From: Mariprofundus ferrinatatus
GTDB lineage: Bacteria > Pseudomonadota > Zetaproteobacteria > Mariprofundales > Mariprofundaceae
Direction of reading: 5' to 3'
Length of the DNA stretch: 64,000 nucleotides
NCBI RefSeq assembly: GCF_002795825.1
Contig: NZ_CP018800.1
Span: 682,001-746,000 of the forward strand
The position numbers and the translations under genes were made by a program. Positions 33,919 through 41,913 of this stretch are shown in pieces. The notes beneath the pieces were generated by a model. The model searched no databases and was not told the DNA's origin. It saw nothing but the letters and a program-made list of their open reading frames with translations. Every line of letters begins with the position of its first letter. The first letter of the stretch is position 1.

Positions 33919-34503
33919 ATGCAGCGCGTGCGTATATCATTACTTTATAAATACCTAACAGCTTTGCTTATTGCGGTGACCCTGCTGCTTTCCTCATGTA
34001 CAAGTGAACCGCAAAACGCCAAGGACTTTACTCTTCAATCGGTTGACGGGCCTGTCTCCCTGCACGATTTCAGAGGTAAAACAGTCCTGCTGTTTTTCGG
34101 TTATACCCACTGTCCGGATATCTGTCCTGCAACCATGAACAATGTTGCGATGGCTTTACGCATGCTGAAAGAGCAGGCCAGTCAGGTTCAGGTGCTGTTT
34201 GTGACGGTTGATCCTGAGCGTGACAGTGCCGAACATCTGGCAAAATATGTGGCATTCTTTCACCCCAATATTACAGGTCTTACCGGTACGCCTGAAGAGA
34301 TCAAGAGGGCGGCAGGCGCCTACGATGCGGAATTTTTTAAGCAGGATGCTCAGGATCCGGACGGTTATGAGATGATCCATACCAGTATGCTGTTTATGAT
34401 CAACAGCGAGGGAAAAATTCTCGATATCATGAGCCATCATACCGAACCTGATGATATTGCTATTGCCCTGCGTAACTGGCTTAATTCCGGTTCGGCCGGT
34501 TAA
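33919..34503 (+). CDS. SCO1/SenC family lipoprotein
   Basis: Protein of 194 residues with a lipoprotein signal ending in LSSC (Cys27), then a thioredoxin fold. The copper ligands are CPDIC in FFGYTHCPDICP and the His in IHTSMLFMI. The typical VTVDPERDSAEHLAKYV and GLTG-x-PEE segments are present. It should deliver copper to, or reduce, the CuA site of cytochrome oxidase. It follows ctaB by 44 nt and is probably co-transcribed with it. This is a second, more canonical SCO beside the one inside the cox operon. Confidence 0.92.
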   Translation: MQRVRISLLYKYLTALLIAVTLLLSSCTSEPQNAKDFTLQSVDGPVSLHDFRGKTVLLFFGYTHCPDICPATMNNVAMALRMLKEQASQVQVLFVTVDPERDSAEHLAKYVAFFHPNITGLTGTPEEIKRAAGAYDAEFFKQDAQDPDGYEMIHTSMLFMINSEGKILDIMSHHTEPDDIAIALRNWLNSGSAG

Positions 34504-34545
34504 CAGGCCACTTAACATCCCGCTGTACCAGTTAACGGAGAAAAC

Positions 34546-35103
34546 ATGCTAAACAAAGTTGCAATTCTGCTTGTCTGTATAGGCCTGATTTCATGCGGTT
34601 CAGAGACTACGACTAATCCGGCTGCTCCTCTGGTGACTGGTGTGAGCGACCCTGCAGAATCGATTGCCGATCAGGCCCTTTTGCTGGCCAGTAAGGGAGA
34701 AAATACCAAGGCAGCAGAGCTTTTTCTTGAGGCGGCTGAGCAGGGGAATCGCCCTGCGCAGTATTTTCTTGGCTTAATCTATGCTCGCGGTGATGGCGTG
34801 GAAAAGGATATGAATAAAGCATTTATGTGGCTTGAGAAGGCCTCCATGGGTGGGCACCCCAAGGCTGTATATCACCTTGCAGAGATGTATGTACACGGTG
34901 AGGGTACAAGTATCGACCATGTCAAAGCGATGGCATGGTTCTGGGTTGGAACCACGCTTGGTGATCGTTATGCCGAGAAGCGGCTGAGGGCAGTTGCGCC
35001 CCGCCTGACACCCGAAGAGATGGGTGATGCTAAGGTGCTTTCCAAAGAGTTGATGAGTAAAATCCCTCAGGATTTGAAGGTGAAACGCGTATCGCTTCAC
35101 TGA
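34546..35103 (+). CDS. Sel1-repeat lipoprotein
   Basis: Protein of 185 residues with a lipobox LISC (Cys17) and two to three Sel1-type repeats: NRPAQYFLGLIYARGDGVEKDMNKAFMWLEKAS, then HPKAVYHLAEMYVHGEGTS...KAMAWFWVG. Sel1 repeats form alpha-alpha solenoids for protein binding. It lies in the ctaB-sco gene run and may scaffold oxidase assembly, but this is only suggested by position. The ribosome site is weak (GGAGAA). Confidence 0.82.
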   Translation: MLNKVAILLVCIGLISCGSETTTNPAAPLVTGVSDPAESIADQALLLASKGENTKAAELFLEAAEQGNRPAQYFLGLIYARGDGVEKDMNKAFMWLEKASMGGHPKAVYHLAEMYVHGEGTSIDHVKAMAWFWVGTTLGDRYAEKRLRAVAPRLTPEEMGDAKVLSKELMSKIPQDLKVKRVSLH

Positions 35104-35142
35104 CCATGTTTCAGGAAGAAATGTATTACAGGAGATTAGAAG

Positions 35143-35265
35143 ATGAACGACCAGAATAATGAAGAGAAGGCCAGAGAGAAGAAGAAGGTGCTGACAGGTC
35201 TTTTGCTGACAGCAATTGTCTTCGGTTGGTTCCTCTACTACCTGATTTCCCATATTCCGGGATAA
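35143..35265 (+). CDS. 40-residue single-span membrane protein
   Basis: Short open frame with a good ribosome site (AGGAG about 7 nt before ATG). The product is 40 residues: a charged N-terminus (MNDQNNEEKAREKKK) and one hydrophobic helix (about 16-36) ending ISHIPG. It lies at the end of the ctaB-sco-sel1 run and just before a terminator. Small one-helix proteins of this type often accompany cytochrome oxidases as assembly or accessory subunits. No family was recognised, so this role is inference. Confidence 0.6.
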   Translation: MNDQNNEEKAREKKKVLTGLLLTAIVFGWFLYYLISHIPG

Positions 35266-35336
35266 CAGGTTCAAGCTATACCCTCAGGTGAATTCCTGAG
35301 GCTTCCCCGGCGATCTGTCTGTGATAAGTCTGAGAT

Positions 35337-35362
35337 AACCGGCTCTGACCTGCCGGTTTTCT
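35337..35362 (+). terminator. probable terminator after the ctaB-sco gene run
   Basis: AACCGGC (35337-35343) pairs with GCCGGTT (35352-35358) over an 8-base loop, followed by TTCTTC. A second stem, CCTCAGG / CCTGAGG at 35282-35300, lies upstream. Confidence 0.65.
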
Positions 35363-35390
35363 TCACTGAATTACGGTTTGTTCGATTAAA

Positions 35391-35409
35391 TCGCCCATTT
35401 GATGGGCGA
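35391..35409 (-). terminator. probable terminator of the GyrI-like gene
   Basis: Perfect 8-bp stem TCGCCCAT / ATGGGCGA with a 3-base loop, 14 nt past the minus-strand stop at 35424. On that strand it continues into TTTAAT, a weak T tract. Confidence 0.5.
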
Positions 35410-35423
35410 ACTACCTGTTTAAA

Positions 35424-35987
35424 TCAGTACTGCTTCTTGTGGATAGGCAGCTGATACTCCACGTTGCCATCCGGATGATAGATTTCAAAGGCTGGAAGTG
35501 AGAGCTGATAACCGTTGGCGCGCGCCCAGTCTCGCATACCGGTATAAGCCTTATGGGAACCGAGCAGCGTTCCTCCCTCAAATCTCGCAACCACCACCTC
35601 ACGCGATTGAATGGTCATCTGCTCGAGTGGGGCGGGGATGTAGTCACTAGGCCTGATCAGGTATCCGATCTTGCTCTGACGATTCTCCTCTGCAACCTCA
35701 GATACGCTGTCCATATAAAGCGCTGCAGCGGTCAACGGCTCGACATTGGACTCTTTCAGATGCTTGGCCACCTCTTCCAGAATCGGGTCGATCTTGGCAT
35801 ATGAACCTTTATGGTTGATATAAGCCAGGTGATACTCTTTGGTGACACTCCTGTAAACTTCTGGGTCCTTGAAGGCGCCGAGATAGAGCATGACCACTGC
35901 ACCACCACCCAGGGTAAGTGCAAGGCCAATTAGAATAAGGATGAGCATTTTTGAGGTAACTGGTCTCTCTTGGTTGTCTGCTGCCAT
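35424..35987 (-). CDS. membrane-anchored GyrI-like effector-binding domain protein
   Basis: Protein of 187 residues: a short cytoplasmic tail, one hydrophobic helix (about 13-36) and a domain resembling the GyrI/AraC effector-binding (SOUL-type) fold. Clues are YHLAYINHKGSYAKI, a central IGYLI, and the C-terminal FEIYHPDG followed by YQLPIHK. Such domains bind small or amphipathic molecules, but the ligand here is unknown. It is convergent with the cox assembly genes and divergent from the CuA subunit II at 36150. A regulator-type DNA-binding domain is absent. Confidence 0.72.
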   Translation of the reverse strand: MAADNQERPVTSKMLILILIGLALTLGGGAVVMLYLGAFKDPEVYRSVTKEYHLAYINHKGSYAKIDPILEEVAKHLKESNVEPLTAAALYMDSVSEVAEENRQSKIGYLIRPSDYIPAPLEQMTIQSREVVVARFEGGTLLGSHKAYTGMRDWARANGYQLSLPAFEIYHPDGNVEYQLPIHKKQY

Positions 35988-36149
35988 CTGAAATCACATC
36001 CTGTTGTTGAGTATGGGTAAGTCACTGTAGGGTTGCGCATGTTATTTTGTATTGCCTGATCGGTAAAGTACGGTCAACTTTGTTACGTTTCGATCAATTA
36101 TCTACTGCCTTGCTGTCATAGCAGACAACGTGAAAGGAATTTATCAATT

Positions 36150-36710
36150 ATGAGTCAAGAGAAACCCAATAAAGGGCTGAACTACAAACTTCTGCTGGTA
36201 ACGATTGTCTTCTGCGTTGCTGTGGGTGTACCTGTGGTTATGAATATCAAAGCGAAGAATCCTGATATGACGGTTACCAAGGAGAAGATTACCCGTGAAG
36301 ATCTTGTCGGTTTCCAGGACAAGGTAAAACAGATGGTTGAGACATACACCGTTCGCGTTGAAGGTGAAACTCCGGTTGTGCATCCGCCGGCAGGTTCTGA
36401 TATCTATCTGCTGGCTAAAAACTACGACTGGGGCAACTTCACGCTGGAACTCGAGAAGGGGCAAACCTACCGGTTGCACCTTGCAACACTGGATATGAAA
36501 CATGCCATTGTCGTACGTGAATTGAAGCTTATGAACCGGATCAAGGTGGGTGAGTTTAAAACCCTTGAATTCGCCCCGATCAGGGCGGGTCGCTTTGATA
36601 TCATTTGCGGTGAATTCTGTGGCGCAGGCCATGCCAGCATGGTGGGTTCCATCATTGTGACCGATACCACAGTTGCAGCTCCCGAACAGGGTGTAGCGTC
36701 GCCGCAATGA
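36150..36710 (+). CDS. second CuA-containing oxidase subunit II (single-span type)
   Basis: Protein of 186 residues with one N-terminal helix (about 14-31) and a periplasmic cupredoxin domain. The CuA set is complete: His in LDMKHAIVV and CGEFCGAGHASM with Cys, Glu, Cys, His and Met correctly spaced. The single-helix build resembles subunit II of B-type (ba3) oxidases and of some NO reductases. A divergent subunit I-like gene lies 2.8 kb downstream, and heme A synthase follows that. It should accept electrons from a periplasmic cytochrome or cupredoxin. Confidence 0.88.
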   Translation: MSQEKPNKGLNYKLLLVTIVFCVAVGVPVVMNIKAKNPDMTVTKEKITREDLVGFQDKVKQMVETYTVRVEGETPVVHPPAGSDIYLLAKNYDWGNFTLELEKGQTYRLHLATLDMKHAIVVRELKLMNRIKVGEFKTLEFAPIRAGRFDIICGEFCGAGHASMVGSIIVTDTTVAAPEQGVASPQ

Positions 36711-36771
36711 AAAATTGCAGTTCAAGCCGGATTGAAGCTGAGTTCGGGATAACCAATATAGTGGTGCATTA

Positions 36772-37671
36772 ATGGATCTTCTGTCCAAAGAACATATCGA
36801 TGGCGTCTCCAGACATGATCGGCTGTTTATTCTGAAGCTGGCGGCCGGGGGGATCTTTACCGCACTGGGTGCCTACAAGCTGGGCTTTAATATTGAGCTA
36901 TCCTTTGCTGCACTGGTGTTTGTTCCTGCCATCGGCATGTTTTTCACCTATCTCAAGCAGGAGGCCGATTCCAATATCCTGCGGTGGCTGAGTATTTTTG
37001 TTTTTTCGGCACTGTTTGGAATGTTTGTGGGCTCCTATTATCTCGCGATTGCCGTCTTCCTGTTGATGGAAGGTGCTACACACCATAAGTCGATTACACG
37101 CTGCAGCGATGCCAAGTGGATGCGTATCGTGCGTGCTGAATCATCGATGGATGATCTGCACCGTTTGATTGTTGGCCATTCACTTTTCCATTCACTCTCA
37201 GTTGAAACGCGCCAGAGCCTTGCCGAGCAGTCTACCGTGATGGAGGTCGAACCGGGCGCGGCACTGATTCGAAAAGGTGAGTTCAACTATTATCTGTTCC
37301 TGCTTGCCAAGGGCGAGGCCACTGTCATTCGAAACGGGGAAAATGTCGCCACCCTTCGTTCCGGTGATATTTTCGGCGAAGTCTCTGCTGTCGGCTTGAG
37401 TCTTCCGGTGGCCGATGTGGTGGCCAAAACTGATGCGCTCGCCTTTGCCATTCCGGTTGATGCACTCTGGGCAGTTGTCTCCGAGAATCCTCAGTTTGCC
37501 GTTGAGCTGAGAGAGCTTGGCATGAGCGTTGTTGATATGGCTCTGCCTGCCGAAGAGGCCGAAGCGGTTGCCGATTCCCATCAGCTTTTCGATGATGATG
37601 AAGAGGCAAAAGTGAATGCACTGTTTGATAATGAAGCTGCGCTGAATAAAGACGACGGCAAAGCGGCTTGA
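36772..37671 (+). CDS. membrane protein with cyclic nucleotide-binding-type domain
   Basis: Protein of 299 residues. The first 110 hold three to four membrane helices. A beta-roll domain of the CNB type follows (about 135-250): PGAALIRKGEFNYYLFLLAKGEATVI, LRSGDIFGEVSAVGLSLPVADVVA. In the phosphate-binding cassette the Glu is kept, but the Arg that contacts the cyclic phosphate is Val, so cyclic nucleotide binding is doubtful. The C-terminus is acidic (DDDEEAK). It sits between CuA subunit II and the PAS sensor and could modulate the oxidase-like complex. No function is known. Confidence 0.75.
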   Translation: MDLLSKEHIDGVSRHDRLFILKLAAGGIFTALGAYKLGFNIELSFAALVFVPAIGMFFTYLKQEADSNILRWLSIFVFSALFGMFVGSYYLAIAVFLLMEGATHHKSITRCSDAKWMRIVRAESSMDDLHRLIVGHSLFHSLSVETRQSLAEQSTVMEVEPGAALIRKGEFNYYLFLLAKGEATVIRNGENVATLRSGDIFGEVSAVGLSLPVADVVAKTDALAFAIPVDALWAVVSENPQFAVELRELGMSVVDMALPAEEAEAVADSHQLFDDDEEAKVNALFDNEAALNKDDGKAA

Positions 37672-37684
37672 GCAGGGAGAGCAG

Positions 37685-38734
37685 ATGAAGTCGATTTTCA
37701 GCAGTTGGGCCAGTTTGAGTAAACATGCAGGGGCCATGCTGATGGTTCCCTCTGTTCTGGCTCTTTCTGTTGTCGGATTCTCATTCTTTTCATGGAATAA
37801 GCAGATGGTTCAGGAGGCGCCGCTTCTCGATGTGGTGATGGAGGTGAGGGTGGACCTCGAACATGCCCATCAGCTGCTGTTTAAGATGGAGAAAGATCTT
37901 AATGAACTCCGCTCGGTCAGAGACGACCAGGAGGAACTGGAAACACTCCACAATCGGGTGATTGCCGGAGTCGATGACTTCGTCGCATCCATGCAGACGC
38001 TGAAGAACCATCTCGCGGAACTAAGTGAAGGGACCGCGATGATGGGGTCTGTCACATTGAGTAATATCGAAGTAACAAAGATCAGCGATGATGAACTCGC
38101 GCTCAAAATTGTTGATCTGGAGAATACGATAGAGATTCTTGATGCACACCTTATGCCTGAGCTGCTGGGTGATGCATACCAGGAGTTTGCCTACTCGGAG
38201 CATGATCAGGAGCTCTTTGTCGACGCAATCGATTCTGCAAAGGTTTGTGATGGTCGGGTACACGCCCTGATCAAGGAACGGCTTGATCTTCAGCGCCGCC
38301 TGTTCCTGCTTCTGATCGTCGTATTTTCAGCACTGATCGCCTATATCTTCTTCAAATGGCGTCAACTCAATCGCCAGATGGAAGATAGTCTGGCCGATAT
38401 CTATCTTACTTCTCAGGCAACAGAGCAGTTGCCCGAGCCTGTTCTGATTATCAGCAGCGGTGGTATTATCGAATATGGTAATCCGGCCTATTTTGAGCAG
38501 AGCGGTTTTGGCGCAACAGATGTGATCGGCAAACACCTTTCAACGATTGCTGTTGATGATCACGCCAGCTGGGTCGATGATGTCATCAAAAACAGCAGTG
38601 AGCGGCAGCAGTGGCAGGGGGAGGTTCGTACACTGAATCGACAGGGGGGTAGTTACGGTAGCTTCATCATGAGTTCACCAATTCTTGATCGCACCCTCTC
38701 TCCGACCTTTTTCCTGCTGCGCCAGAACCTCTGA
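37685..38734 (+). CDS. membrane PAS sensor protein without an output domain
   Basis: Protein of 349 residues: an N-terminal helix (about 17-36), a helical periplasmic sensor region (40-195), a second helix (about 205-223) and a cytoplasmic PAS domain (EPVLIISSGGIIEYGNPAYFEQSGFGATDVIGKHL). It ends soon after the PAS domain, with no kinase, GGDEF or methyl-accepting module. It may signal to a separate partner. AGGGAG precedes the ATG. It follows the CNB-fold gene by 13 nt and is probably in one operon with it and subunit II. Confidence 0.8.
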   Translation: MKSIFSSWASLSKHAGAMLMVPSVLALSVVGFSFFSWNKQMVQEAPLLDVVMEVRVDLEHAHQLLFKMEKDLNELRSVRDDQEELETLHNRVIAGVDDFVASMQTLKNHLAELSEGTAMMGSVTLSNIEVTKISDDELALKIVDLENTIEILDAHLMPELLGDAYQEFAYSEHDQELFVDAIDSAKVCDGRVHALIKERLDLQRRLFLLLIVVFSALIAYIFFKWRQLNRQMEDSLADIYLTSQATEQLPEPVLIISSGGIIEYGNPAYFEQSGFGATDVIGKHLSTIAVDDHASWVDDVIKNSSERQQWQGEVRTLNRQGGSYGSFIMSSPILDRTLSPTFFLLRQNL

Positions 38735-38751
38735 GCCCCATCTGACTGAAG

Positions 38752-39339
38752 CTACTGTTCATCGTTGGCTGTAAACATTTTCTGCAATACCCTGTGTCCT
38801 TTGATCTGGTGTAGCAGTGCCATCAACAGGTGGCCAACAACAAAGAACCAAAGTGTAGTTCCAAGCAGTTCATGGAGTTCCTTAATGGTATGAACTGCGG
38901 GGGGCATACCACCGTCATGTTTCATGCCGAGATAGATGATCGAGCCGGTCAATCCCAGTCCTGTTGCCAGCATCAGCCCAAGACCGTGTACTGTACCTGC
39001 AATCAGGTGCGCCTGTTCAGGAGGAGGGAGGACCCCTTTAAACCAGCCGGGAATATCGCATTTTATCTCAGTAATGAGCGACTTGCGCTTCGCAGGATCG
39101 AGCCATGGAAAAAGGCGAAGCCTGCTTTCATCTCGGTCCAGCACAGTCATCAGGTAGGCAATGGCAACAATCAGTACAACAAAACCTCCGAACTGATGAA
39201 TCGAAAAGATAAACCCGGCCAGCTGATCAATCGCCTTTCCGGGTTTGGGAACCTGCATGAACTGCTCACTTAGCAGCTGTGCGAGAACTGTGAGCATGAG
39301 CAGGATGTGGAGGATTCGGGTACTCTTTTCATATTTCAT
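38752..39339 (-). CDS. cytochrome b561-type membrane protein
   Basis: Integral membrane protein of about 195 residues with four helices and well-placed His: RILHILLMLTV in helix 1, SIHQFGG in helix 2, TVHGLGLMLATGL in helix 3 and VVGHLLMALLHQIKGH in helix 4. This is the pattern of the bacterial di-heme cytochrome b561 family. It may pass electrons between quinol and periplasmic carriers. The ATG at 39339 (MKYEKS) is preferred; one at 39357 adds six residues. It is inserted on the opposite strand between the two halves of the second oxidase-like cluster. Confidence 0.82.
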   Translation of the reverse strand: MKYEKSTRILHILLMLTVLAQLLSEQFMQVPKPGKAIDQLAGFIFSIHQFGGFVVLIVAIAYLMTVLDRDESRLRLFPWLDPAKRKSLITEIKCDIPGWFKGVLPPPEQAHLIAGTVHGLGLMLATGLGLTGSIIYLGMKHDGGMPPAVHTIKELHELLGTTLWFFVVGHLLMALLHQIKGHRVLQKMFTANDEQ

Positions 39340-39495
39340 AATCGCCAATATCCACATAATCGAGCCATTTGGAAAGTAATAAATAGCCCGGCTCTTCTAG
39401 TATATTGCCAGATAAATCTGCTGCGCTTGATGGCGGCGGGTGTTAGGATGCGCGCCCAAAATTGATGCATCTATTAACGCAGAACAGGATTTATC

Positions 39496-40866
39496 ATGAC
39501 GACAAAATACTCCCTGCCGATATCCGAATCTCATCAGACTCAGCTGGCTGTTGGCTGGCTCTATGTGGCCGTCGGCTTTCTGCTCGCTTCCGGCATCTAT
39601 CCGCTGCTTCTGGCACTGGCCAGGACCACCTATGAGATGCCGTGGAAAGATTTCTTCTACACAGCCCTTGTGCTGCATGTGGACTTTACGGTGCTCTGGT
39701 GGCTGATCGCCATTGCCGGTGTTTTCTGGACGCTGAATACCAGTAGTCGTCAGGTGATGACCGGCTGGCTCTCACTGCTTCTGGTTGTGGGCGGTGGCAT
39801 TATTATCGGTGTTTCACCTCTGACCGGTGATGCCAATCCACTGACCAACAACTACATTCCGATGCTGGAAAACAAGATATTCATCAAGGGGCTGATTGTC
39901 TTTGGTGGTGGTGTTCTGCTGCTGGTACTGCGCAGCATGTGGGCGCTCGAATGCAGCAAGTCACGTCAAGTGAGCGGCGAGGGTGCCATCCGTTTCGGCA
40001 CTCTGACAGCAGCAATTGCTGCGCTGATTGCAATGATCGCACTGATCTGGAGCTTTACAGATGCGCCTGTTTCCCAAGGCCGCTCCTACTACGAAAGTCT
40101 CTACTGGGCAGGCGGACATATTCTGCAGTTTGCCCACACCGCGCTACTCTGCGTTTCCTGGCTCTGGATTGCCCAGGCCTGTGGTCTTGAGATAAAAGCA
40201 AAGCCGATCTACCTGATGGCAGCATTTGCCATCGGTGTGGCACCGGTATTGATGATGCCGTGGCCATTCCTGAGCTACGATATTGGTGGTCCGGAATTTA
40301 TGAGCTGGTATGTCTGGCTGATGCGTGATGGCAATGGTGTGGCGCCACTGCTGATCGGCCTGCCTGTGGTATGGGCACTGCTCACCCAACCGGCTGCAGA
40401 AAAGGGTTCTCGCCATCTCTATATGGCACTGCTCTTCTCGATTGTTCTCTTTGCTATGGGTGGCATGCTCGGTCTGTTTATTGGTGAAAGCAGCACGCTG
40501 ATTACAGCGCACTACCATGGTTCGATTGTATCCGTGACCATGGCGTTTATGGCAATGACCTACTACTGGCTGCCGAAATTCGGCTTTGCAAACGTTAACC
40601 TGAAATGGGCGCGCATTCAGGTTTACGCTTATGCGATTGGCCAGATCCTTCACATCGTGGGCCTTGCCTGGGGCGGTGGCCACGGCATGAAGCGCAAGGT
40701 GGTTGGCACCACGCAGGATATCGGGGTACAGGCGGTGCTTACGCCGCAGGACCTTGTTGGCGTTGGTGGCGTGATAGCAGTTCTTTCGGGTGTTCTGTTC
40801 GCCATCGTGGTTCTGCCGGTGATGCTGAAAGGGCGTAAAATGATGCGTGAGGAAGCCCGGTCATGA
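39496..40866 (+). CDS. divergent heme-copper oxidase/NO reductase superfamily subunit I
   Basis: Polytopic protein of 456 residues, about 12 helices. The heme ligands appear intact: His61 in LHVDFTVLWWL and His339/His341 in TAHYHGSIVS. In helix VI a His is present (His208 in WAGGHILQF), but the Tyr four residues on, cross-linked in oxidases, is Phe212. The HH pair expected in helix VII is not found; the region reads WYVWLMRDGNGVAP. The helix-II motif resembles NO reductases. With a CuA subunit and ctaA nearby, it could be one of the non-canonical NOR families or a modified oxidase. The ctaA gene overlaps it by 4 nt. Confidence 0.8.
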   Translation: MTTKYSLPISESHQTQLAVGWLYVAVGFLLASGIYPLLLALARTTYEMPWKDFFYTALVLHVDFTVLWWLIAIAGVFWTLNTSSRQVMTGWLSLLLVVGGGIIIGVSPLTGDANPLTNNYIPMLENKIFIKGLIVFGGGVLLLVLRSMWALECSKSRQVSGEGAIRFGTLTAAIAALIAMIALIWSFTDAPVSQGRSYYESLYWAGGHILQFAHTALLCVSWLWIAQACGLEIKAKPIYLMAAFAIGVAPVLMMPWPFLSYDIGGPEFMSWYVWLMRDGNGVAPLLIGLPVVWALLTQPAAEKGSRHLYMALLFSIVLFAMGGMLGLFIGESSTLITAHYHGSIVSVTMAFMAMTYYWLPKFGFANVNLKWARIQVYAYAIGQILHIVGLAWGGGHGMKRKVVGTTQDIGVQAVLTPQDLVGVGGVIAVLSGVLFAIVVLPVMLKGRKMMREEARS

Positions 40867-41903
40867 GCGATATCGATCAGATCAGAAATGACAGGCAGAT
40901 CGCCTACTGGCTGCTTTTTGTATGTGCGGCGATTTTCATCATGCTGGTGATTGGCGGCGCAACCAGGCTGACCCATTCAGGCCTTTCCATGATGACATGG
41001 GACCCTCTTATGGGCTGGATCCCGCCACTTTCTGAGGCCGCATGGCTGGAGTCATTTAAACACTACAAGCAGATTCCTGAGTTTTATGAGCTCAATCCGG
41101 ATATGGATCTGGAAGGATACAAAGGCATCTTTATGCTTGAGTATATCCATCGTGTGTGGGGACGCCTGATCGGTATATTCTTCCTGCTGCCGTTTCTCTA
41201 TTTCCTTTTTGCAGGAAAGATTCGCAAATCTCTGCGTACCCAGCTGATCACCATGTTTGCTCTCGGCGGACTGCAGGGTTTGCTGGGCTGGTATATGGTG
41301 AGCAGTGGTTTCGATCAGGCCTATGTAAGCCAGTATCGACTGACCGCTCACCTGATGGCCGCATTCGTGATTTTTGCCTATATCCTCTGGGTGGCTGCAG
41401 GACTTCTTTTTCCACGCCGTGAACCATCACTCTACAGCGTTAAGCCGCTCTTCATGGCCGTTGCAGGTGTGACTGCCCTGATTGCCCTGACCGTGGCTGC
41501 TGGTGGCTTTGTAGCGGGTCTGAAGGCTGGATTTGCCTATAACACCTTCCCGTTGATGGATGGTCACTTTGTTCCCGAAGGCTATGGTATGCTGCAGCCT
41601 TTCTATCTGAACTGGTTTGAGAATATTGCTGCGGTTCAGTTCAATCACCGGCTACTGGCTGAAACAGTATTGTTGCTGGTGATCGGGCTCTGGTTCTACG
41701 CCAAGCGTTTTGAACTGCATGGTCCCGCCAAGATCGGTATTCACCTGATGTTCGGCATGGTGATGATACAGTTCTCGCTTGGCCTTGCGACGCTGCTCTC
41801 GGTTGTCCAGCTACACCTTGGTGTCGCTCATCAGGGAGGCGCGATGCTTCTTTTCGCCTTCTCGCTGTTTACCCTGCGGATGCTTCAGTCAACTGAAAAG
41901 TAG
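40863..41903 (+). CDS. ctaA: heme A synthase (CtaA/Cox15)
   Basis: Integral membrane protein of 346 residues with eight helices that converts heme O to heme A. Seen are GGATRLTHSGLSMMTWDPLMGWIPP, YIHRVWGRLIG, GGLQGLLGWYMV, RLTAHLMAA, the second half FNHRLLAETVLL and LHLGVAHQGGAMLL. This is the longer proteobacterial/mitochondrial class. The ATG overlaps the end of the divergent subunit I gene by 4 nt, so the two are translationally coupled, which implies that the complex carries heme A. It can also serve the A2-type oxidase at 28.7-32.9 kb. Confidence 0.94.
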   Translation: MSDIDQIRNDRQIAYWLLFVCAAIFIMLVIGGATRLTHSGLSMMTWDPLMGWIPPLSEAAWLESFKHYKQIPEFYELNPDMDLEGYKGIFMLEYIHRVWGRLIGIFFLLPFLYFLFAGKIRKSLRTQLITMFALGGLQGLLGWYMVSSGFDQAYVSQYRLTAHLMAAFVIFAYILWVAAGLLFPRREPSLYSVKPLFMAVAGVTALIALTVAAGGFVAGLKAGFAYNTFPLMDGHFVPEGYGMLQPFYLNWFENIAAVQFNHRLLAETVLLLVIGLWFYAKRFELHGPAKIGIHLMFGMVMIQFSLGLATLLSVVQLHLGVAHQGGAMLLFAFSLFTLRMLQSTEK

Positions 41904-41913
41904 ACTTTAACCC

